Below, in pieces: positions 1-6,565 of a stretch of 13,026 bases of DNA (positions within the stretch are counted from its first letter, which is position 1; each line of letters opens with the position of its first letter). A program made the translations under genes and the position numbers. The notes under the pieces are model-generated. The model searched no databases, had not been told where the DNA came from, and saw only the letters and a program-made list of their open reading frames with translations. This DNA comes from Oscillospiraceae bacterium (GTDB taxonomy: Bacteria; Bacillota_A; Clostridia; Oscillospirales; Ruminococcaceae). The stretch is taken from positions 1-13,026 of the forward strand of contig JAFSHE010000271.1 in assembly GCA_017440445.1 (NCBI GenBank), given 5' to 3'.

Positions 1-42
1 GACCGTTCTTCTCAGTGACCACCGCTTTTCAGCAGCCTGTCT

Positions 43-71
43 ATTATATCACTTTTCTTTTCGTTTGTCAA
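43..71 (-). promoter_or_regulatory. Consensus sigma-A promoter P2, leftward (probable rRNA operon)
   Basis: Read on the minus strand, a perfect -35 box TTGACA (66-71) and a perfect -10 box TATAAT (43-48) are separated by exactly 17 bp. Transcription would start near 36-38 and run off the left edge. A second strong promoter lies about 100 bp upstream (151-179). Tandem near-perfect promoters like these are characteristic of rRNA operons in Firmicutes, so I infer that a 16S rRNA gene or another stable RNA lies just to the left. The RNA gene itself is not in the window. Confidence 0.85.
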
Positions 72-75
72 GTGC

Positions 76-102
76 TTTTTTCGAACTTTTTCAAACTTTT
101 TT
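76..102 (-). promoter_or_regulatory. Phased A-tract UP-like element upstream of P2
   Basis: Three T-runs on the plus strand (76-81, 87-91, 97-102; A-tracts in the leftward transcript sense) have centres about 10.5 bp apart, one helical turn. They lie directly upstream of the -35 box of P2. Phased A-tracts bend DNA, and in this position they usually act as an UP element contacted by the RNA polymerase alpha subunits, as in rRNA promoters. The sequence and spacing are seen directly; the function is inferred. Confidence 0.6.
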
Positions 103-150
103 CGTGATCTCCAGTGCGCCGTTTCCGTCGCTCTGTCAGACAGCTTTTAT

Positions 151-179
151 ATTGTACCACTTTACGCCCCGAATGTCAA
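151..179 (-). promoter_or_regulatory. Consensus sigma-A promoter P1, leftward
   Basis: On the minus strand, TTGACA (174-179) and TACAAT (151-156) are separated by 17 bp. The predicted start is near 144. It fires leftward through P2, giving a P1/P2 tandem. Positions 180-336 further upstream are AT-rich; I see no gene, strong hairpin or other convincing promoter there. Confidence 0.8.
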
Positions 180-336
180 CAGGTATTCCGACAAAATACT
201 TCACAATAAGTTTTACGGGCTTTTAACAATAATAACAATTATGCACAAATACGGCGATTTCTTTCGTATTATCTTCCAGTTGTCCCTTATTTATACATCC
301 TCCTACTATATAAATAAGATTTTGTCCGACATCTAC

Positions 337-365
337 TTGATTTTTTCCGATATACATTGTAAAAT
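337..365 (+). promoter_or_regulatory. Sigma-A promoter for the AI-2E family permease
   Basis: TTGATT (337-342) and TAAAAT (360-365) are separated by 17 bp. The expected transcription start is about 371-373, on top of the first possible ATG (372). That ATG would therefore have no ribosome binding site in the mRNA, which supports the downstream TTG start at 396. The promoter is divergent from the leftward tandem promoters. Confidence 0.65.
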
Positions 366-395
366 AAGTATATGACACCTAAGGGGGAATGTTTT

Positions 396-1751
396 TTGAA
401 GCTCAACTGGAATCAGAAATACCTCACCATCGCAGCCTACGCAACGGGAGCTATAGTCGTAAGCGCCCTGGCGATAATGGTGATATTCAACTTTGACACC
501 GTGATGGAAAAGCTTTCCGTCCTCGGCACGGTCACTATACCTATTATTATAGGAATTTTCCTTGCCTACCTGCTCAACCCGCTGATGATGACCTTTGAAA
601 AACGCATGTTTAAAAAGTGGTCCTCATCCCCAGACAGGAAGAAACAGGGCAGAGCCAGAGCATTTTCCCTGACGCTCACCATGCTGGTGGTCGTGCTTGC
701 ATTTGTACTTATAATAGTAATGGTACTTCCGCAGTTGATAGAGAATATCGTCACCATCTTCTCAAACATGGACTCCTACATCTCCACAGTGAGAGATTTC
801 CTCAACCGCACCTTCGAGGACTACCCCGCCATCCGTGAATTCTTCGGAAATCCTCTGGACGACTTCACCAAGTTCATCGGAGATATCTGGCAGCAGTATT
901 CCTCCGAGCTTCTCGGCTTTGCGGGAAATGTGGCAAACGGAGTATGGGCTGTGCTTTCTGCGATGTACAATGTCATCATCGGACTTATCATCTCCATCTA
1001 CCTGCTTGCGAAAAAGGAGATGTTCATCGGTCAGACAAAAAAACTCATCTTCGCCTGTGTAAAGATCACCACCGCACAGAGATTTCTGGCTGTATGCCGT
1101 GAGGCAAGCAAGAAATTCCTCGGCTCCATCGTCGGCAAGATAATGGAGGCGCTGCTGGTTGCCTGCATCTGCTTTATCGGATGTGTTATCATGGGTATGC
1201 CCTACTCGCTGCTGATCGCCGTTATCATGTTCGTGTTCAATCTCATCCCCTTTGTGGGACCGTTCATCGGCTGCATCCCCTGCACGCTGCTGCTGTTGCT
1301 GTCCGAGGACCCCATCAAGGCACTGTGGTTCGTGATATTCATGCTGATACTCCAGAACGTTGACGGAAACATAATCGCACCCTGGATACTGGGAGATTCC
1401 ACAGGACTTCCTGCGGTGTGGATACTTATATCCATCCTTATCGGCGGAGGACTTTTCGGCATTCTCGGAATGTTCCTCGGCGTGCCTGTCTGCGCTGTCG
1501 TTTACATGCTGTTCAAGGAGTTCATCGAGAGCAGACTGCGCAAGAGATTTCTCCCCCGCAACACCAACGAATACGTGGGAGATGTAAGCTACATCACGCC
1601 CGAATACCGCCACGAGGAGAAGGAGGAACAATCCATCGCTGCGGTAGTAACCCCCGAGATACACAAGCCCACTTTTATGGAGGTGCTGCGAAACAAAAAG
1701 GACGAATACAAGGAACGCTTCCATATAGGAACAAAGGACAAAAAGAAGTGA
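396..1751 (+). CDS. AI-2E family transporter (permease)
   Basis: This is a polytopic membrane protein of the AI-2E/PerM/YtvI family (Pfam AI-2E_transport), 451 residues when started at TTG 396. Members have roughly eight membrane segments; substrates are poorly known, and the name comes from E. coli TqsA, while others act as ion antiporters. Visible hydrophobic segments include about residues 11-31 and 42-60, and a strongly hydrophobic C-terminal half with family-typical stretches such as FNLIPFVGPFIG, NVDGNIIAPWILG and GGGLFGILGMFLGVPV. The last 70 or so residues are a charged, Lys/Glu-rich cytosolic tail. I prefer TTG 396 over ATG 372 because AAGGGGG (381-387) sits 8 bp before it and the promoter places the mRNA start at about 372. 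The gene is monocistronic, with its own promoter and terminator. Family membership is firm; the transported substrate is unknown. Confidence 0.9.
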   Translation: MKLNWNQKYLTIAAYATGAIVVSALAIMVIFNFDTVMEKLSVLGTVTIPIIIGIFLAYLLNPLMMTFEKRMFKKWSSSPDRKKQGRARAFSLTLTMLVVVLAFVLIIVMVLPQLIENIVTIFSNMDSYISTVRDFLNRTFEDYPAIREFFGNPLDDFTKFIGDIWQQYSSELLGFAGNVANGVWAVLSAMYNVIIGLIISIYLLAKKEMFIGQTKKLIFACVKITTAQRFLAVCREASKKFLGSIVGKIMEALLVACICFIGCVIMGMPYSLLIAVIMFVFNLIPFVGPFIGCIPCTLLLLLSEDPIKALWFVIFMLILQNVDGNIIAPWILGDSTGLPAVWILISILIGGGLFGILGMFLGVPVCAVVYMLFKEFIESRLRKRFLPRNTNEYVGDVSYITPEYRHEEKEEQSIAAVVTPEIHKPTFMEVLRNKKDEYKERFHIGTKDKKK

Positions 1752-1758
1752 TAAACTG

Positions 1759-1789
1759 CCTCCCTGCGGCTGTCTGCGGGGAGGTTTTT
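1759..1789 (+). terminator. Rho-independent terminator after the AI-2E permease
   Basis: A 9-bp stem (CCTCCCTGC at 1759-1767 with GCGGGGAGG at 1776-1784, one T-G wobble) is followed by five T. It begins 8 bp after the stop codon. Confidence 0.9.
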
Positions 1790-1835
1790 GTATTAAATGA
1801 CAATTCTCGGTCGTTAATTTATTGCACATAAACAA

Positions 1836-1864
1836 TTTACTTTTTAAGAAAAAAATGATATAAT
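1836..1864 (+). promoter_or_regulatory. Sigma-A promoter for the cobU-like/pilT unit
   Basis: TTTACT (1836-1841) and a perfect TATAAT (1859-1864) are separated by 17 bp. The start would be near 1871, leaving a leader of about 88 nt before the ATG at 1959. Confidence 0.75.
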
Positions 1865-1892
1865 AATTTTATGTAGTAAAACTGCAGCAGCC

Positions 1893-1918
1893 ACGTCCGC
1901 CGATGGTAAGGCGGGTGT
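1893..1918 (+). promoter_or_regulatory. Stem-loop in the 5' leader of the cobU-like gene
   Basis: ACGTCCGCC (1893-1901) pairs with GGCGGGTGT (1910-1918): nine pairs including two G-U, with an 8-nt loop. An alternative small hairpin, GTAT (1917-1920) with ATAC (1927-1930), would overlap its 3' arm. There is no T-run, so it is not a terminator. I do not recognise a known riboswitch here; in particular the cobalamin box is not evident. Confidence 0.4.
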
Positions 1919-1958
1919 ATCAGTCAATACAAACTCTACCACGAAAGGAAGTCAGTAT

Positions 1959-2504
1959 ATGTCAAAAACGATCTTAATTACCGGCGGCGCTGCCAGCGGT
2001 AAGTCCAGATGGGCGGCTACCCACTTCTCCGCCTGCGATTACGTTTTGTACCTCCGCGCGGGAGAATACGTGGACAAGGACACGCTCAACCGTATCGAGT
2101 ACGGCAACAAGCAGCACGGAGTTGAGTGGGTGATAGTCACCGACACCGACAACGAGCCACAGAAGTATTTCAACGATCACAAGTTCATCATCTTCGACAG
2201 CCTCGGCTCCTACACATCAAGGATAATAGACGAGATGTGTCCCGACCCCGCCCGCATGTCAGAGTCGCTGCGTAAGGACATCGAAAAGCGTGTTATCAAC
2301 GACATGACCGATATGTACCAGCACATCCGTGACATAGAGGGCTGTATCATAATCATCACCGTGGAAACGGGCTTCTCGGTAACGCCCGAGAACCGTTCAC
2401 AGGCTATCTTCAGAGAGATACTCGGAAACGTAAACCAGCGTATCGCCAACATGAGCGACGAGGTATACTTCTCCGCCAGCGGAATACAGTTCAAGATTAA
2501 GTAA
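1959..2504 (+). CDS. CobU-like P-loop protein (adenosylcobinamide kinase/guanylyltransferase family)
   Basis: The 181-residue protein has the length and architecture of CobU, the bifunctional enzyme that phosphorylates adenosylcobinamide and transfers GMP to it in the last steps of cobalamin nucleotide-loop assembly. Seen: an N-terminal P-loop GGAASGKS (residues 9-16), a central FDSLGSYTSRII (79-90) at the place of the CobU ECITT region, and a C-terminal ETGFSVTPEN...GNVNQRIA (136-163) ending in SGIQFKIK, very close to CobU. Odd: the CobU RIQHHK segment, with the guanylylated His46 of the Salmonella enzyme, is RIEYGN (45-50) here, so both histidines are absent. No other cobalamin gene is nearby. 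RBS GAAAGGAAG lies before ATG 1959, and pilT follows 41 bp later, probably on the same transcript. The family assignment is good; true CobU activity is doubtful, and it may be only a kinase or a repurposed NTPase. Confidence 0.75.
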   Translation: MSKTILITGGAASGKSRWAATHFSACDYVLYLRAGEYVDKDTLNRIEYGNKQHGVEWVIVTDTDNEPQKYFNDHKFIIFDSLGSYTSRIIDEMCPDPARMSESLRKDIEKRVINDMTDMYQHIRDIEGCIIIITVETGFSVTPENRSQAIFREILGNVNQRIANMSDEVYFSASGIQFKIK

Positions 2505-2545
2505 GCATTACATAAAAAGTGATCACGAAAGGATGAACCAAGTTT

Positions 2546-3604
2546 ATGACATTTGAAGAATTCATTATGCAGGCGAGAGAAATGAACGCCTCCGATATCC
2601 ACCTTACAGTAGGCGCACCCACAGTCGTACGTGTAAACGGCGAGCTGAGAAAGTACACAGAGCTCAGCGACCAGGTAGTAAACCGCACTATCCTTTCCAT
2701 ACTCTCCGCAGACCAGGAGAAGCTGCTGACCGAGGGTCACGACATCGACTTCAGCTTTGAGCTGAAGAACGGCGCAAGACAGCGTGTAAACGTGTTCCGT
2801 CAGAGCGGAAAGCTTGCTGCATGTATCCGTCTGCTTAACGCAGAGATCCCCACACTGGAGCAGCTCAAGATGCCTCCGATACTTCTCGAATTCGCAAAGA
2901 AGCGCCGTGGTCTTGTACTGGTAACAGGTCCTACGGGCGCAGGTAAGTCCACAACACTTGCAGCGATGGTAGAGTACATCAACAGAAACCGTGCATGCCA
3001 CATCATCACGATAGAGGACCCCATCGAGTACCGCTACACACAGCAGAAGGCTACCATCCACCAGCGTGAGCTTGGCAGAGATGTTCCCTCCTTTGCGGGA
3101 GCGCTGCGCAGCGCACTTCGTGAGGACCCCGATGTTATCCTTATCGGTGAGATGCGTGACTACGAGACCATCTCCCTTGCTATGACAGCAGCCGAGACAG
3201 GACATCTGGTATTCGGTACACTGCATACCTCCAGTGCGGCGCAGACCATCGACCGTATCATCGACGCCTGCCCCATCCACGCACAGGACCAGACACGTTC
3301 TCAGCTTGCGAACATGATCCAGGGTATCGTAGCGCAGACCCTCGTACCCACAAGCGACGGCAAGGACAGAGTTGCCGCAGTAGAGGTAATGGTGGGCAAC
3401 GACGCTGTAAAGAACCTCATCCGTTCCAACAAGATCCCCCAGATGGAGACCATCATGCAGGCAGGTCAGAGAAACGGTATGACCACGCTCAACGACAGCC
3501 TTGCAAAGCTGTACCAGAGCGGCGTTATCTCCTACGAGACCGCTCTCGAGTACTGCACAGAGCCTTCCGAGATGGAGAAGAAGCTGCTCTCCAGCGTAAG
3601 ATAA
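2546..3604 (+). CDS. pilT: PilT-type ATPase (twitching motility/type IV pilus retraction)
   Basis: A 352-residue hexameric secretion-superfamily ATPase, cytoplasmic, which depolymerises type IV pili at the membrane base. Motifs in order: the N-terminal ASDIHLTVGAP (15-25) typical of PilT, Walker A GPTGAGKST (128-136), Asp box ITIEDPIEY (154-162), Walker B DPDVILIGEMRD (194-205), His box TGHLVFGTLHT (218-228) and AVKNLIR (287-293), matching the AIRNLIR motif needed for retraction in PilT. The length is normal and all catalytic parts are present. ATG 2546 is the first start after an in-frame stop at 2534. The only SD-like stretch, AAAGG at 2528-2532, is about 13 bp away, longer than usual. No pilin, pilB or pilC is in the window, so any pilus machinery must be encoded elsewhere. 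It sits 41 bp after the cobU-like gene and shares its promoter. Confidence 0.93.
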   Translation: MTFEEFIMQAREMNASDIHLTVGAPTVVRVNGELRKYTELSDQVVNRTILSILSADQEKLLTEGHDIDFSFELKNGARQRVNVFRQSGKLAACIRLLNAEIPTLEQLKMPPILLEFAKKRRGLVLVTGPTGAGKSTTLAAMVEYINRNRACHIITIEDPIEYRYTQQKATIHQRELGRDVPSFAGALRSALREDPDVILIGEMRDYETISLAMTAAETGHLVFGTLHTSSAAQTIDRIIDACPIHAQDQTRSQLANMIQGIVAQTLVPTSDGKDRVAAVEVMVGNDAVKNLIRSNKIPQMETIMQAGQRNGMTTLNDSLAKLYQSGVISYETALEYCTEPSEMEKKLLSSVR

Positions 3605-3621
3605 AACAAAACCGCACAACG

Positions 3622-3650
3622 AAGCCCCCTCACACGAGGGGGCTTTTTTT
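3622..3650 (+). terminator. Rho-independent terminator after pilT
   Basis: AGCCCCCT (3623-3630) pairs perfectly with AGGGGGCT (3637-3644), with one further A-T pair outside and a 6-nt loop, and runs into seven T (3644-3650). Confidence 0.93.
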
Positions 3651-3662
3651 CAGACTAAGGAA

Positions 3663-3683
3663 ACGGGCGAACGATATCCGCCC
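3663..3683. repeat. Imperfect GGGCGAAC hairpin, possible degenerate palindromic repeat
   Basis: ACGGGCGAAC (3663-3672) is followed by CGCCC (3679-3683), giving a 5-bp stem. The same ten bases occur twice upstream of murB (12134-12143 and 12161-12170), once inside a perfect hairpin. It could be a decayed copy of the same family or chance. Apart from this and the palindromic pair at 3773-3842, I see only short palindromes (around 3736-3772) in this 276-bp gap. Confidence 0.3.
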
Positions 3684-3772
3684 TTTCATTTGTTTGCGAA
3701 AACCGCATAATCTACGACAAAACAGCGACACAAGGTCATAGCTCTATGATATGCCCGAGGGCAACGCACCCC

Positions 3773-3842
3773 GTAGGGGCGACCTGCGGTCGCCCACCGA
3801 AACAGCATTCAAAATAAACGGGCGGCCACAGGCCGCCCCTAC
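3773..3842. repeat. Inverted pair of palindromic repeat units (REP/MITE-like)
   Basis: Two 23-bp units face each other: unit 1 at 3773-3795 on the plus strand and unit 2 at 3820-3842 on the minus strand, each beginning GTAGGGGCG and forming a hairpin with 8-bp arms. The arms are GGGCGACC/GGTCGCCC (3777-3784, 3788-3795) and GGGCGGCC/GGCCGCCC (3820-3827, 3831-3838). The difference is one compensated pair (A-T against G-C). A 24-bp AT-rich spacer separates the units. The whole can fold into two small hairpins or one long one. Similar GTAGGGGCG palindromes are, from memory, scattered between genes in many Clostridia. It lies between two convergent genes. A possible 62-codon minus-strand reading frame across it is not a gene. 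Confidence 0.75.
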
Positions 3843-3847
3843 ATTTG

Positions 3848-3873
3848 AAAACAGGGCAGGATGATTCCTGCCC
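3848..3873 (-). terminator. Terminator after rnr
   Basis: On the minus strand, a perfect 8-bp stem GGGCAGGA/TCCTGCCC (3854-3861 and 3866-3873) with a 4-nt loop is followed by TGTTTT. It starts 7 bp after the rnr stop codon. The T-run is short but the stem is strong. Confidence 0.8.
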
Positions 3874-3880
3874 CTTGTGT

Positions 3881-5992
3881 TTATACAAGCTCGAAATCTA
3901 TAAATCCGCCGTTCACGTTTACGTTGACGCACCTTACACGCACCTTGTCGCCTACGGTGAACACACTTCCGTCAGCCGCACCCGTCAGGATAACTCCGTG
4001 CTGCACCTCGTAGTCGCCGAGAGGCAGGTCGTTGACAGATATCATACCCTCAACGGTGTTGGGAAGCTCCACATAAACTCCGCCTGCGCTCACTCCCGAG
4101 ATAATACCGTCGTACTCCTCGCCGATATGCTCCTTCATGTATTCTGCGGTGTAGAATTCCTCGCACTCACGCTCGCAGCGAACTGCGGCAAGCTCGGTGT
4201 TGGACGCCTGAAGCGCCGCACTCTGTGCGAAAGCCGCATACTTCCTGCACAGCTTTTCGTGGTCGAGAGCATAGACATAGTCCGTCAGGATACGATGAAT
4301 AGCAAGGTCCGAGTATCTTCTGATAGGAGAGGTGAAGTGCGCATACTCGGGCATAACAAGTCCGTAGTGACCGACAGGCTCCTCGCTGTACTTCGCCTTC
4401 ATCATGGTGCGGAGAACTATCTTGTTGATAACGCTGTACTTCTCGCTGTCACGGTTGTTTCTGATTATCGCCGCAAGGTCGGCGGCGGTGGAGCGCTCGC
4501 CTATTCCCTCGGGGTTTATGCCGATGGCGGTGAGCGTTTCGTTGAGCTGGATGAGCTTTTCAGCCGCAGGCGCCTCGTGGATACGGTACACAAAGGGGAT
4601 CTTCTCCTTCATGGCGAGAGCCGCAGCAGAGTTGTTTGCAATCAGCATGAACTCCTCTATTATCTTCTCGGAAACTCCACGCTCACGGGGCTTTACGTCT
4701 ATGCATATTCCGTCCTTGTCGGTGATTATCTTGCTCTCTACCGTGTCTATCTCGGGAGCGCCACGGTTTTCACGGTTCTTTTCGAGGATGGCGGCAAGCT
4801 CCTGCATTATCGGCAGCCTGTCGATAACTGCGGCATACTTCGCCTTTATCTCCTCGTCAGCCTCGCCTGCGAGTATCCTGTTCACCTCGGAGTAAACGCC
4901 CTTTACACGGCTGCGGATAACGGATTTCTCAAAACGGTAGCCCGTCAGCTTGCCCTGGAAGCTCACCTCCATCAGGCAGGAGAAAGCAAGCCTGTCCACA
5001 TTCGGATTGAGGGAGCAGATACCGTTGGAAAGCTCCTTCGGCAGCATCGGCACCACCTGGTCTGCGTAGTAGATGGATGTACCCCTTGCATACGCCTCCT
5101 CGTCAAGCTTTGTACCCTTACGCACATAGTGGGAAACATCTGCGATGTGGACTCCCAGCTTGTAGCACTTATCGGTCTTGACGATGCTGATAGCGTCGTC
5201 GATATCCTTTGTATCCGCACCGTCGATGGTGAATATCGGCTCGCCACGCAGGTCAACACGGCGAAGCACCTCGTCCTCCTCAGGCTCGTCCATGTTGAAC
5301 TTCGCCGCCTCAAGCAGCACCTCGTCGGGGAATACGGTGTGAAGTCCGTTTGCCATCATATAAGCCTGTGCGCCTGACTTTGCATTCTCGCAGGAGCCGA
5401 AGCTGCTTACTATCGAAACGGTGTGGTCGAAGTGACGCTCGCCACGTTTCTTGATGGTGAATACCACCTTCTCCCCCACACGCAGGAGATTTTTGCCCGT
5501 CTTTGTGATGGCAAGCGGCTCGTCGCACAGGTTATCGGGAAGCACCATCAGCTTGTTGCCCACAGGCACGATAACGCCCGTCAGCATAGCGTCGCTGTAA
5601 GCGGTCACCGCCACCACGACAGCCACGGGAGAGCGGTTGTACTCGTCTGCATCGGCTATCTTCCTCGCAAGCACGATGTCCCCGGGAACAGCACCCATCA
5701 TGTCACGTCCACGCACGAAATACTCCACCGGCACATCCTCAGCGGTCATAAAGCCCGACTTCGCCGTAACACGTGTGATGACTGCGCTGAAATACGCTCC
5801 CGCATTCTTCAGCCATATCTTGTCCTTTTTTATGGTGATATCGCCGTAGCGTTTCATGTCCTTAAGCGCATCGTCAAACTTCTTCATGCCCTTTTTGTTT
5901 ATACCCAGCTGCGCCGCTATCTGCTTTGCGGTCAGCCCCTTGCCTCCCGCCTCGTACAGCAGGGAGATTATACTCAGCTTAAGCTTGTTCAT
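3881..5992 (-). CDS. rnr: Ribonuclease R (3'-5' exoribonuclease, RNB family)
   Basis: A 703-residue processive exonuclease that degrades structured RNA 3' to 5', and in many bacteria works with tmRNA in quality control. Domains seen: an N-terminal winged-helix region (about 1-65, with LTAKQIAAQLGINKKGMKKF), cold-shock-like domains (about 66-230), the RNB catalytic domain (about 245-570) with D257, D263, D265 and D266 in the IDGADTKDIDDA motif matching the four metal-binding aspartates, HYVRKGTKLDEEAYARGTS (288-306), and a C-terminal S1 domain (about 624-703). It ends with the S1 fold and lacks the Lys-rich tail of E. coli RNase R. ATG 5992 has AAAGGA 8 bp upstream. It follows secG by 100 bp, a common Firmicutes order; the smpB often found next is absent and a terminator follows instead. 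Confidence 0.95.
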   Translation of the reverse strand: MNKLKLSIISLLYEAGGKGLTAKQIAAQLGINKKGMKKFDDALKDMKRYGDITIKKDKIWLKNAGAYFSAVITRVTAKSGFMTAEDVPVEYFVRGRDMMGAVPGDIVLARKIADADEYNRSPVAVVVAVTAYSDAMLTGVIVPVGNKLMVLPDNLCDEPLAITKTGKNLLRVGEKVVFTIKKRGERHFDHTVSIVSSFGSCENAKSGAQAYMMANGLHTVFPDEVLLEAAKFNMDEPEEDEVLRRVDLRGEPIFTIDGADTKDIDDAISIVKTDKCYKLGVHIADVSHYVRKGTKLDEEAYARGTSIYYADQVVPMLPKELSNGICSLNPNVDRLAFSCLMEVSFQGKLTGYRFEKSVIRSRVKGVYSEVNRILAGEADEEIKAKYAAVIDRLPIMQELAAILEKNRENRGAPEIDTVESKIITDKDGICIDVKPRERGVSEKIIEEFMLIANNSAAALAMKEKIPFVYRIHEAPAAEKLIQLNETLTAIGINPEGIGERSTAADLAAIIRNNRDSEKYSVINKIVLRTMMKAKYSEEPVGHYGLVMPEYAHFTSPIRRYSDLAIHRILTDYVYALDHEKLCRKYAAFAQSAALQASNTELAAVRCERECEEFYTAEYMKEHIGEEYDGIISGVSAGGVYVELPNTVEGMISVNDLPLGDYEVQHGVILTGAADGSVFTVGDKVRVRCVNVNVNGGFIDFELV

Positions 5993-6059
5993 GATATCAT
6001 TCCTTTCCTACGCTCTCCGCTTATTATCCACGGAAAGCCCTGTAAAATTCTGTCCTAAC

Positions 6060-6086
6060 AAAAAAGGGCAGGTGCTTAGCCTGCCC
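6060..6086 (-). terminator. Terminator or attenuator between secG and rnr
   Basis: On the minus strand, GGGCAGG (6080-6086) pairs with CCTGCCC (6066-6072) around a 7-nt loop and is followed by six T (6060-6065). It stands 6 bp after the secG stop. I see no good promoter in the 67 bp between it and rnr, so rnr is probably transcribed by partial read-through from the secG promoter. Confidence 0.85.
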
Positions 6087-6092
6087 ATTGTC

Positions 6093-6503
6093 TTATTCGG
6101 AAACTGTGCTGTCAGCAGCGGAGCTTGTTGAGGTAGCATCCGCAGCGGAGCTTGTGTCGCTCTCTGTAACATCGGAAACATCGGAAGCAGAGGAAGTGTC
6201 AAGCACTACGCTGCTGCTTGTGTCGGCAGAGGATGTTGTATCCTGCTTGCTGCCGCCGAAGTGAACGTTGATGATGTTAACGCCCAGCGCAAGAACGAAG
6301 AAAACGATGGTCGCAGCAACGGTAGCCTTGTTGAGCTTAGCCTCCTTTGTTCTTCCGGAGTTCTTCTGGAAGAAGTTATCACTGGAAGCACCGCCGATAG
6401 CCTGTGACATCTGAGTTTTTGTATCCTTCATAAGTACAACAACGATGATAAAAACGCATGCAACGATCAGAACGATCGCACTGATTATTTCAAAAATACC
6501 CAT
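6093..6503 (-). CDS. secG: Protein-export membrane protein SecG with a long Ser/Thr/Asp-rich tail
   Basis: SecG is the small subunit of the SecYEG translocon and assists SecA-driven export across the cytoplasmic membrane. The first 83 residues are a normal SecG: membrane segment about 4-25, a cytoplasmic loop with MSQAIGGAS (32-40) matching the family SGLGG-like loop, then a second segment about 60-80. Length is 136 residues against roughly 70-80 usual. The extra 53 residues (84-136) are low complexity, almost only Ser, Thr, Asp, Ala and Val, with about 18 Ser, 9 Thr and 8 Asp. With two membrane segments and the family N-out topology, this tail should face outside. RBS GGAGG lies 11 bp before ATG 6503. 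Its own promoter is at 6566-6594, and rnr follows. Confidence 0.92.
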   Translation of the reverse strand: MGIFEIISAIVLIVACVFIIVVVLMKDTKTQMSQAIGGASSDNFFQKNSGRTKEAKLNKATVAATIVFFVLALGVNIINVHFGGSKQDTTSSADTSSSVVLDTSSASDVSDVTESDTSSAADATSTSSAADSTVSE

Positions 6504-6565
6504 AATTTAAAAATCCTCCATATATTCGCCCCGCAAAAAGGGTACAAGTCATATCATACCTAAGT

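Noticed and set aside
762..1835. Minus-strand reading frame of 357 codons opposite the AI-2E permease
   Set aside because: Antisense shadow running through the terminator, with His/Asp/Gln-rich composition and no motif.
1865..1958. Cobalamin riboswitch in front of the cobU-like gene
   Set aside because: The leader is short, and I cannot find the conserved B12 box or the multi-helix core.
2533..2556. Seven-codon reading frame overlapping the pilT start
   Set aside because: The AAAGG sequence touches its ATG with no spacing, so it is unlikely to be translated.
2210..3619. Long minus-strand reading frame of 469 codons opposite cobU-like and pilT
   Set aside because: It is antisense to two clearly recognised genes, has odd Val/Leu/Cys-rich composition and no recognisable domain; such frames arise from codon bias on the true strand.
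3744..3932. 62-codon minus-strand reading frame covering the palindromic repeats
   Set aside because: Its sequence is mainly translation of the GTAGGGGCG palindromes and the rnr end; spurious frames of this kind are common in such repeats.
3845..5377. Plus-strand reading frame of 510 codons opposite rnr
   Set aside because: It is the mirror of the RNase R gene, has no family motif, and would start inside the rnr terminator region without an RBS.
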